Shown here one piece after another: positions 7,372 to 16,316 of a stretch of DNA of 22,225 nt. The translations under genes were made by a program, and so were the position numbers. The stretch comes from Plantago elongata (Eukaryota > Streptophyta > Magnoliopsida > Lamiales > Plantaginaceae): positions 1-22,225 of the forward strand of contig JAYMSP010002848.1 in assembly GCA_036897095.1 (NCBI GenBank), read 5' to 3'. Each line of letters starts with the position of its first letter. Position 1 is the first letter of the stretch. Below the pieces are notes generated by a model. It was not told the origin of the DNA and searched no databases. It saw nothing but the letters and a program-made list of their open reading frames with translations.

Positions 7372-10087
7372 TTGCTCCTCCTCCATGGCAACTCCGGTTC
7401 CCCCCACACCGGCAGACTTTACGCCACTCCAGGCTCCCTGCTCAACGCCATAGCAGCATTTACTCTCTGGCTTGGCTCCGTGCATCTCAGCGTGGTACTT
7501 ATATTGGCTTCCTTCGCCTTCCTTCCCTTTAAGTCCATCTTGCCTTGTTTGTAGGGTTATTGGGTTGCTTCTCATACTCATGTTGGTCCCGATTGACGAG
7601 AAGAGCAAATGGGGACGGGATTTATCCTCACATTCACCCTTAACTATATAGAGTATTTCTCCACGATCAAATTTTTTGGGAGACAAAAGACCGACTCGAG
7701 CATCACTTAATCTACTTATTAATATAAATGAGAATTCTATTATGCTACAGGGATGTTAGGGATAGAAATGGAATTCCTTGTCGTTAATATTTGTTTAATT
7801 GTTTGGGATAAAGAACCTAAAAATGAAACTATTTCACGTATAAAGATATAATAGAATTCGTAGTCCTAAGGGATAGATATAAGGCTTATATATTTCTTTT
7901 ATAAGTTCGAACTTCTAGATAGAGATGGAATTATTTCATGTAAAAGAACCTACTAAAAAGGTTGAGGTTGAGGGATCGAATCTCATCATCAGCATTTCCA
8001 CCCATATTGTTATTCCACTCGTTGTGCCTCCCGAAAGAGTTTGAAATGAGCACATGAGTGAGGGATAGTGTTAGATGAATAAATATTAGTGAATTAGTTC
8101 CAGAAATCTTGTAATGAAACTAGGACGGAAGGGAGTAATAAATGTATGGATATATAAATAGAATGATTTGGACACCATAAACTGATTAAGTATAGCAGTA
8201 CGGAGGTAGTATGTTTTGGTTTGATGAATGCCCATGTTTTTGTTTTATTTATGCTTAATTAAGAAGATAGATTTTATTGATTGATTTTATATATTCGGCA
8301 GGTATATATGTAAGCATGCTGTCGGTTATTTCCCCGTTAGTTTAGATGTTGAAGATATCAAAGCATTCCATCCTGATCAGGCTTATGGTAATTCAAATTA
8401 ACTAGATCTTATCCTGTGTTTTATAAGTGGTGATGAACTGATGATTTAAATAGTAGATGTTTTGCTTGTTCCGCGCGTTCAGCCAAATGATTAAAATTCG
8501 AAATGCATTTCTAAATAAAAGTTTACAAAATCTTCCACCTGCAGTTTTTGGATATGAGCCACACTCAGTTGGGCCTATTGGAGTTGTTGCACTGTCCGAC
8601 TTTACAGGTTTCATGCCTGTCCCCAAGTTCAAACTTCTTGCGAGTAATGTTGTAAGAATATTCAAAGACCTATGCAAGTACATTCATAATCTGCATACTC
8701 CTGAACTATTTATAATTATAACTATCGGGGAGCTTTGGCTAATTAGGTGTTCTACACACCATTCATGAGGCATGTATGGTCGTGGTTGGGAGTTTCACCT
8801 GCCACAAGGAAGAATTACGTTTCCTTTTGGCTTCTGGACATAGTTGTATCATAGTTCCAGGTGGATTTCAAGAGATCTTCTATATGCAGCGTGGCTCTGA
8901 GGTATATTATCCTTTTCAACTGTCTTTACCGTTGCTGCAACTTATAATTGCTACTTTGCTAGATAGTATTCTATGGTACTTATCAGTCTAGCTAGGTGAT
9001 GTTTATTGATTGAGACGGGGAGAGGAAATTCTTGAAAATTTATGTTCTTTATTCTTCGAGGCTGCAAAGTTGTTTTTTCAGGAAACAAGTTTCTGATATG
9101 CTTCATACACAGGTTGCATTTCTCAAAAAAAGAAAAGGATTTGTACGCATTGCTCTGGAGACAGGCAAACCTCTGGTTCCTGTTTTCTGCTTCAGCCAGG
9201 TTTTCTTTTTCTATTCACATTGTTGTTTTCTAAACAAACATTGGCAGGTTGTTTTCTCTGTGTGTTACTTTTCAAAACGCGAAACATCACTCACTCTCGA
9301 ATTGTTCTCCTAATAATTACTTCAGTCGGATGTATACAAGTGGTGGAGGCCTAGTGGGAAACTAGTCCTGGAATTCTCAAGACTTGTAAAGTTCATGCCT
9401 CTCGTTTTCTGGGGTGTATTAGTGTATGTACGTACGTATATTTCCAAGTTTATAATACTTAGCTAGCTACTGGTTCCTGATTGTTGCTATAAGCACACAA
9501 CACAATACTACAGTTCAACTCTGCTGAACTGAGTTGCTGTTTTCATGTCCTCATGAATCTCCGGTTTCTGTTGGTCGTTTGCAGTACGCCTATACCATAC
9601 AGGCATCCGGTTCATGTGGTGGTTGGTCAACCAATCATGCTCAAGAAGAATCCAGATCCAAGCATGGATGAGGTATGTAACTGTATTTTAACAAGAATGA
9701 TCAGTTGATGTTGTTCTTTCTCATCCCAAGTAATCAAATAAAATGCCTGTGTGATATTGTGCATGTTTCTGACTTAATGGACAACTATCTGGCCCTGAAA
9801 CACCTGTTAATTTGTTAAACAAACAGTCATTGGATGTTTCACTTGTTACGTATGTTCATCAGTTCATGATGCTGTGTTATTATTATGTCGTGTAATGTCC
9901 ATGTTCTGCAGTATTGCTTGGTCTATGTTGTGGATTAGAGCAATCTGTCTAATTCTTGCATTTGTTCTATGTCTGGATTCTACAAGGTTGTGAAGTTCAT
10001 GATAAGTTCATTGCAGCACTAGTAGAGTTATTCGAAAGGCACAAGGAGAAAGCGGGCTACTTGCACACAGACCTCAGAATTCTGTAA
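7372..10087 (+). pseudogene. DGAT2: Diacylglycerol O-acyltransferase 2, eight exons, frame disrupted
   Basis: DGAT2 is an ER membrane enzyme that transfers an acyl group from acyl-CoA to diacylglycerol, the last step of triacylglycerol synthesis. Exons: 7372-7629, 8302-8387, 8545-8651, 8747-8901, 9113-9199, 9326-9423, 9585-9672, 9987-10087 (TAA). Exon 1 encodes the hydrophobic N-terminus (LWLGSVHLSVVLILASFAF). Exon 3 has the catalytic YEPHS motif, exon 4 VPGGFQE, exon 5 KGFVRIA and PLVPVFCF, exon 7 HPVHVVVG, and exon 8 FERHKEKAGY ending in LRIL. Junctions 2-8 have GT-AG borders and phases agree. Lesions: no in-frame ATG (the ATG at 7385 is in another frame), a frame change near 7550, AC instead of GT at the expected donor 7630, and single missing bases near 8824 and 9990. 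Length would be about 315 residues, normal for plants. Either a recent pseudogene or an assembly with indel errors. Confidence 0.9.
7630..8301 (+). other. DGAT2 intron 1 with MITE-like scraps
   Basis: The 672-bp AT-rich interval ends in TCGGCAG, a good acceptor. The expected donor position reads ACATTC. It contains GGACGGAAGGGAGTA (8123-8137), very like a Stowaway MITE right end. A second scrap, TACGGAGGTAGTA, lies near 8197-8209. No matching left end was seen. No separate gene is visible in it. Confidence 0.5.
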
Positions 10088-10380
10088 TAGTTTAGCCTGC
10101 TGCCATGATCCATGCACACCGGTGATGTTGATAGTATTATAGACTTGTGAAAAGTTATCTATATAGTACTATTGTTTATGCTATATACGCTTCATGTCAG
10201 CGTCTGTCCTTGCTCTCGGGAACAAAGGTTGCGGATACTGCCAGTTCACCAACTGAGGGATATTGGGCTGAACTGGAGCTGGAGCTGCTTAAACTTGGAT
10301 CACAAGAAAAGCTCAAATTAAGGGGGAATATTTCCATTCTACTGCTCTACACAGCCCAGTAGATCTGCAAATGTGCAAAG
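10088..10380 (+). other. DGAT2 3' flank with an unassigned open frame
   Basis: Sequence directly after the DGAT2 stop probably includes its 3' untranslated region. It contains a 71-codon frame (10147-10362; alternative start) with VADTASSPTEGYW followed by a Leu/Glu-rich AELELELLKLG. I do not recognise it. It may be chance coding potential in a transcript tail or a fragment of another gene. Confidence 0.3.
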
Positions 10381-11439
10381 AACTATAGGAAGTACTCCAA
10401 GTTGTTTTTTTAGCTTCTATTAAGCTGGTTTCCAGTTTTTCACTGGTGTCTGACTGTCTGAACTTAGGCTTGTAATCCGGTAGCCGGCCGGAACCTAGTC
10501 GTACACTTGTTGAGTGTTGATTAATGACGAATTGAAGATGAAAGATAGCGGATCAAGTACTAGAGAACTTATCAAGTTATCATCTATCAATCTATTAAGT
10601 TCATCTTATCCAATACAATCAACTACTAAGTAGTTGATTGGCCAGGCATTTAAATGTCCCATTTGACTCGATAAACAGTGATTTGGTCAAAAATACACTT
10701 TAAATGCCCCATTTCAATTCCATTCCAAACACAATTTCATTAAAATCCACCTTCAAATGTCATGCCAATCAGCCCCAAAGTGGTTAGCATACTACAAACA
10801 CATGTTGAGTTTGACAAAAAAATGTACTCTGTGTTAAGCTCAAATATGTGTTACACTGCTACTAAAATTGAGTTAGTATATTCACTTAATTGTCTTCACT
10901 CTTACAAATTCCTGTACAGCATAATTAAGTATACTACCAGTCCACCATTCAAGCTATAATTCAATACTAGACACGTTAAAACTTTAAGACTTTAGTTGTT
11001 GAAGATATTGACCCGTAGTTTAATTAACTATCTGAAAAAAATGAATGTGATTGTCCTATAGATATTTTAGTTATGAAACAAGGAAAAAGAATGATATCTC
11101 GAATTACCGTCGACATCAAAAAGGAGATTTTTGTTCAAACAATTGTATGGAGTATTAAGTCAACAATTACATATATGATGGGAGTTTGAGAAGATAAACA
11201 TAGTGGAAAAACATAATTTTTGTGTGATTAGTTGACTACGTTAAGAGTAATACATTGAATATAATACCTTGGAAAACATTTATAATAACAGAAGTAAATA
11301 TATAATACACAAAGATTTATTGAAGCCAGTAAGAATTTTCTACAACATAGGGAAAATAATGTTTTTGTGATTTTTGACGGTTTTCAAGTTTTAACAGTTT
11401 GATCGGTCGAGTTTCTCACAAAACTACTGAACTTATATT
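10381..11439. other. AT-rich intergenic DNA
   Basis: No gene is recognised. It holds the short palindrome at 10616-10640 and small frames (for example 10762-10959) with no protein-like features. Confidence 0.4.
10616..10640. repeat. Perfect 10-bp inverted repeat with 5-bp loop
   Basis: CAATCAACTA (10616-10625), loop CTAAG, then TAGTTGATTG (10631-10640) form a perfect hairpin. The next outward bases (A and G) do not pair, so the stem ends there. There is no T-run after it. The function is unknown. Confidence 0.7.
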
Positions 11440-12660
11440 TTCCATTATACTTTTAATAGATTATGTTATGGTTTTAAGTTACTAACATCGAAAGTTACAG
11501 TTTTAACATATATTTTTAACGTTTAAGAGATTATGTAATGGTTTTAATGCGTTGGTATTGTATATTCAATTATGATTTTAACCTTTTTTATTAATTTGTT
11601 AAGATATAGTAGAATAATTTTAAGGCATGATATTTTTAAGTGACCTATTATTAAACTTGATGTCATCATCAACACTTGAACATTTGTGCTTAAAAACAAG
11701 GAGGAACATACAAGCTAAAAACAATAACGCTGATCCTTAAAACCATAATAATGAATCTTAAAACAATATCAAAGTAGCAACATGCAACATAAGTTTAAAA
11801 CAGTAACATTGATACATAAAACTAAAATGGTGCCTATTAAATCTATAACAAAACATCTGCATAAAATTAAATATCATAGATATTTTCGTAGAAGCTAAAA
11901 CACTTACGTTTATGATTAAAACTACAACATTAGATTATAAAATTATAATGTATTCGCTAAAAACAATAATAAACATAAATATTCAATAAACTAAATATAA
12001 TAATATTAATATTTAAAATCATATCAGCGCATCTTAAAACTTCAACAATGCTTATTAAAACTGTAACAAAGTATAAACATGCAACATAAACTAAAAATGA
12101 TAATATTGGTACTTAAAACCATAATCATGAATCTTAAAACTACAACAATGTATCTTAAAACCATGACAAAACATTTGTAAAAATTAAACCATAAATGTTT
12201 CACCAGAGACTAAAAACACTAATGGTGTTGCTTAAAACAACAACAATAGCTATTGAAACTATAACGTATGCGCTAAGATAATAACACCAAAAAATTAAAT
12301 ACAAGTTAAAACCATAACAACAATGCATAAAACAATAACAACGACTCTTAAAACCATAACAAAGTATCAGATATAACAAGACACGAATATACAAAACAAG
12401 CTAAAAATAATAATATTGGTACTTAAAACTATAATAATACATTTTAAAACTATAACAATTGCTTTTAAAACATTGATAAAACATCTGTTTATATATTTCA
12501 CAAGAGGCTAAAAACAAGAATGTTGTAGCTTAAAACAACAATAATATATTTTAAAACTATAACATACCGAAATATTAAACACACGCTGAAACCATAACAA
12601 TGATACATAGAACTACAATATCAGCTCTTAAAACCATAACAAAACATCAGATTACGAAAT
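11440..12660. repeat. Degenerate CTTAAAACCATAAC repeat field with about 310-bp higher order
   Basis: Dozens of degenerate 20-25 bp monomers of the form (C)TTAAAACNATAACAA fill 11690-12660. They are nested in a longer unit: the 19-mer TAATATTGGTACTTAAAAC occurs at 12101-12119 and again at 12411-12429, exactly 310 bp apart. AAAACATCTG-like anchors fall at 11850, 12168 and 12478 (318 and 310 bp apart). In the left part (about 11462-11560) the same monomer appears in the opposite orientation (GTTATGGTTTTAAG, GTAATGGTTTTAA). Opposed subterminal repeats suggest a non-autonomous DNA transposon, but I could not find convincing termini. The 64-residue minus frame at 12200-12394 is simply translated repeat. 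Confidence 0.7.
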
Positions 12661-12869
12661 TCGACTTACACTGTACGGATTTCAGATCTGAAACCAAATC
12701 TAAAAATATGAGATTGTGAAATCAGCAAAAAATGATAATAAAAGGTCAAATTTCACTTTTAATTTAAATTTTAACAACAAAAGCAAGATGCATTTGTAGA
12801 TTTGAACATTTTAACAATTGGATACGAAAATTTTGTGAAAATCTGGTAAAACTCGATAAAGAATCGTCG

Positions 12870-13010
12870 AAAAGAGAGAGAGATAGAGATAGAGAGAGAG
12901 GATGCATGGGGAGAGGGCGGTGGCGCTTGCGGTGGAGGTAGAGGGAGGAGATGGCGGCGGCGTTCTGGCGGAGGGAGGAGGAGAAGGGGAAAATGGGAGA
13001 GAGAAAGAGA
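12870..13010. repeat. GA microsatellite and CGG-rich island
   Basis: A GA-rich run (about 12872-12900) is followed by GGCGGTGGCG, ATGGCGGCGGCG and GGAGGGAGGAGGAGAAGGGG-type sequence to about 13010. Read on the minus strand it is CT-rich with CGCCGCC, like the leader of a plant gene, and it leads into the repeat field. No credible open frame is present. It may be the outer part of the same element as 11440-12660. Confidence 0.55.
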
Positions 13011-14726
13011 GATAAGTGTGGGTTTTGTGTTTCTCTCTCTAAGATTTTGCAGAGTGAGAAAGATGATTGAATTATGGGAATGAAAATGTTATTTCTTAGT
13101 ATTTATAAACTCTTTTAACCGATTTTTTTTTTAAATCTAATTTTTCCTGTTGACGAGGAATTCTTTTTATCTCTATTATACTTGCTCTTAATTCAATGTT
13201 AAGTCAGACAACACATGGGAATTTGATCATTTTCATTAACATGTTTACATGAAGAAGATAAAAAGGGGATAGATTACCAAAGAAATGAAATTGAAGAACA
13301 AAAATTAGTCCCATTGAGTAAAATTTCGATTATGGAATTCTTCGAAAGATATTTTAAAAGTTTCAAAACTTTCTATAAATATTTCACCAATTAAGTTGTG
13401 TTCTATTCAAATTACAATTACTTCAGTTCAATTTAATTCAGTTTAGTTCAGTTCAGTTCAACTCGATTTAGTTATAATTTATACCTTACTTCAGTCCAGT
13501 TCAGTAAATCTCAGTTGAAGAGACTTTAACCTCTATTCTCTTCAACTTTAGTTATATTTTAAACTATATTTCAGTCCAGTTCAATTTAGTTCATAAAATT
13601 GCGGTTCAAGAGAACTGAACCTTATTTATCAAAAATCCTGGTAATATTTTAACTATAAAATGAAATTTTACCGTTCAAGTTTAGTTTTATTGATAGTTTA
13701 TGTTTGTTTCTTTATCTACATTATGCTACTTGAATCGAGTTGTTATTCAATATTATAATTCTACCGACTTGTCCTGCTAAGACTTTGTTCTCTTTAACTC
13801 AAAACTCATTCAATTCAATTTCATTAAGTTCAGTTCATTTCATTTAATAAAAGATCTGTATTGCTTCATTCACTATTTCATATTTTATTTACTATATAGT
13901 TTACTTTATTCAATCTATTTTTTATTTTATTATTATTTTTTATATTTTAAGTGTTTTTTTATATCCAGATCCAACCATACGGGTAAATGAAATTGGGTAG
14001 GAGGAGTATTCGAATGACAAGTGCATTTCATATGGACGAGCCGTTGAACTTTAAAGTATCGGTATTTATCTATTTCAATGAGATTTTGATCATGTTCAGT
14101 CCAAATCAACATTTCCTCTATATCAAATTCAGGTCAAAAGTCTTGATAACTTTAACTTTTATTTTCTTTAAAATATTAAAAACATAATTCGAATTTTCAA
14201 TTTATTAGTTGAAGGTGAAACATCTTACTAATCAAGCAGTACTTAGTTCTTTATGACAGTGTAATAGAGCATAATTGGCATTAAACCTGGAAATGATATT
14301 GATATCTGTAATCTGAAAAAAAAATTGGAAAAAGTTCCTATATATAAAAACAAAAAACAGTACTTTAGTAGAAAAAAGTTTCATGATTGAAAAACTGAGT
14401 AGTAGCACCAGCAGATCCATAAGACGTGTAAATATAGTGAGTTGTCACTTGAAAGGTTATCTCAAAATTGTCATTACCAAAAGTGTGATAGTATAACATT
14501 TTGATGATTCTCCATTAGCTAACCTTTTGTGGATGTATTTAGTATTATTAGTTAACCTATAAGTAAGACCAGTATTTTCAGGTGTTTTACAACTAAAATG
14601 TTAAATTAGTAAGTAAACTCTAGGTCGGTCAAAGTGTTTGTAGTCGAGTGACTACTAAGACACTCCATACTTAAAAGCTTACGTGTTTGATTCAATTCAA
14701 CTTAAAAAATTATAGTTGAAGAGTAC
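13011..14726. other. AT-rich intergenic DNA, no gene seen
   Basis: Apart from the TTCAGTTCAG-type repeats at 13420-13620 I see nothing assignable. TATTATACTTGCTC (about 13175-13188) resembles the inverted form of GAGCAAGTATAATA, a terminal motif seen in some plant TIR elements, and could be the right end of the element that holds the 11.4-12.7 kb repeats. Frames at 13987-14187 and 14232-14420 show no protein features. Confidence 0.4.
13420..13620. repeat. TTCAGTTCAG-type repeat with about 79-bp tandem duplication and hairpin
   Basis: Short TTCAGTTCAG/TTTAGTTCAG units lead into two related copies: TTTAGTTATA to TCAGTCCAGTTCAG at about 13467-13505 and again at about 13546-13585, offset by 79 bp. 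Between them GTTGAAGAGA (13514-13523) and TCTCTTCAAC (13537-13546) form a perfect 10-bp stem with a 13-bp loop. Such patterns occur in subterminal parts of non-autonomous transposons; no ends were found. Confidence 0.6.
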
Positions 14727-15024
14727 TGTAACAATTTGGGGCATTTGCGGGCCGGCACGATTATTCATGAGCCACTCTTCAGGTGATATGTGACCCCATT
14801 GTATCAACACAAGTCCTCTCCCGCACACTTTAACTTCATTCGTATGTGAACTGGAAAACTTTCCAGTTGATCACCCAACCTAGGATTGTTCTAGAGCAAG
14901 CACGCTTAACTCTGAAATTCTTCTAGGTGGATTCCCGAAAGGAGGGGTGCACCTTGTTGGTATGAGTAGCGTTCTCAATCTCATTAAGCTTTATGAATCT
15001 AACTTGAAATTCTGGAGCGTTACA
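14727..15024 (-). mobile_element. Solo LTR of a Cassandra-type TRIM retrotransposon (fossil)
   Basis: Read on the minus strand the segment starts TGTAACGCTCCAGAA (at 15024) and ends AATTGTTACA (at 14727), the TG...CA-bounded form of Cassandra LTRs, 298 bp long. Inside is a 5S-rRNA-derived block (14858-14970), the diagnostic trait of Cassandra. No primer-binding site or polypurine tract lies beside it, so it is a solo LTR. The flanking 5-mers do not match. Cassandra elements are short, non-coding and mobilised in trans. The divergence of the 5S part from plant 5S rRNA is expected of the family and says little about age. Confidence 0.85.
14858..14970 (-). other. 5S rRNA-derived promoter block inside the Cassandra LTR
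   Basis: Plus-strand CAAGCACGCTTAACT (14897-14911) is identical to the complement of the internal promoter region of plant 5S rRNA. TCACCCAACCTAG (14871-14883) matches TCACCCATCCTAG with one change, and TTGGTATGA (14957-14965) matches the 5' part. On the minus strand the order is the same as in 5S RNA. It is not a 5S gene, because the terminal stem and the T-run terminator are absent and the block sits within the LTR. Confidence 0.85.
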
Positions 15025-15182
15025 GAAACATGACCTAACGTTCCATTCCCTATCTCCCGCAAAACAAGTCATATTGATTTTATGTCGACTCTTCGTCTCT
15101 TCCAATAAGATAACAATCTCATAAAATACATCAACATAATAACAATATGTAATTAAGCTTTTAAGTGTAGGGTTGTACCCTA

Positions 15183-16316
15183 CCCGGCCCGAACCCACAC
15201 AATACTCGTGTATATGTAATGATGTACGGGTACAGGTAGGGTATGTACTCGTACCCATACTGTACTCGTCAAACAGGACCCGACCCGACCCGACCCTAGA
15301 ACATGTTTTCGACCCCGACCCGAACCCAATCGATCCTTTTTTATTTTTTTGGAAATAATAACCTTTTAGCCATAATCATTTTATTTATTGATAATATAAG
15401 AACATTTCTTGTTTGTGTTTACTCCCTTTCCATCCATTAGGTGATTAGACATACAACCAAATGTATCATAATATCAAAATCAAATGAAAGAGTTAAAAAT
15501 CCATAATAACAAAATATAAAGCAGTACCATAATTTCGAATAATAGTGTTTCTTGCCAAACATTTCCCCAACTTAACATTAATTTCATAATATAGCCAAAA
15601 GGTTAATCTCAACTTTTCAAGAGCTTTGCAATCCTAAACAAGCTTCCATGTCCAAGTGATGCATCTGCACAAGATGAGTATTATATTAAGTGAAAGATTT
15701 TTAACATCACAATGAGTAGCAATTCAATTATTAATTAGCTCAAAGTATTACCTTAAGCTATACTTGAGCACAAATTAACTTCACTACTACAACAAGATTT
15801 GAGTATCATAACAATAGCACAACAAATAACTAAGATGAAATATCAAATACCCATGCAGGCTTACAACAAACACATAAATTGGCATCAGATAATAGCTGTA
15901 GAAAAGTTGATACTCCTGCAAACAATTATGCAATAAGCTCACTCAAGCAACACTATTGGATAAATGTAAAGAGGCATACAAGTAGAGAAATTCATTTCAC
16001 TATCAATTTTTGAATTTTATGTCAAAAAAAAAAACAATCGTATGTATTTCAAAAACTAAGTAGCGAAACCACTCAATCCCTTTTTAAGTATGGACCAAGA
16101 AAAATATCGAACAACTACTAAATGGAGATAGCCATTACAAGCTTATATCAGGAGCATCCATGGCAAAGAAGACTTGAGTTCAGATATTCACACAACTATG
16201 CCAGCATATAAAGCTAAAAATTAAGAACCCAACTACATGAACATAGCAACACTAGGTAAAGCAAGTGATCAGGAACTGTGAAGTCAACCCAAGAACATAG
16301 CTATATATATTTAGCC
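15183..16316. other. hAT subterminal and 3' non-coding region
   Basis: 15183-15335 holds alternating ACCCGACCCGACCC and TACTCGTACCC motifs, likely transposase-binding repeats by analogy with other hAT elements. The rest, to 16316, is AT-rich DNA with no gene, probably the 3' part of the transposase transcript unit. Confidence 0.5.

Noticed and set aside
7372-7554. Separate small membrane protein gene
   Set aside because: Its sequence (LWLGSVHLSVVLILASFAFLPF) fits the N-terminal hydrophobic region of DGAT2 and it continues into the other exons.
12200-12394. 64-codon minus-strand hydrophobic frame
   Set aside because: It is the direct translation of the CTTAAAACCATAAC repeat field.
11440-12660. 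Centromeric or other major satellite array
   Set aside because: The units are very degenerate, only about three long units are present, and the monomer is inverted on the left.
14858-14970. Functional 5S rRNA gene
   Set aside because: Only the internal promoter region is well matched; the terminal stem and T-run terminator are missing and the block is embedded in an LTR.
14923-15258. 111-codon minus-strand frame
   Set aside because: It runs across the Cassandra LTR border and the hAT subterminal repeats, so it is a chance frame in repeats.
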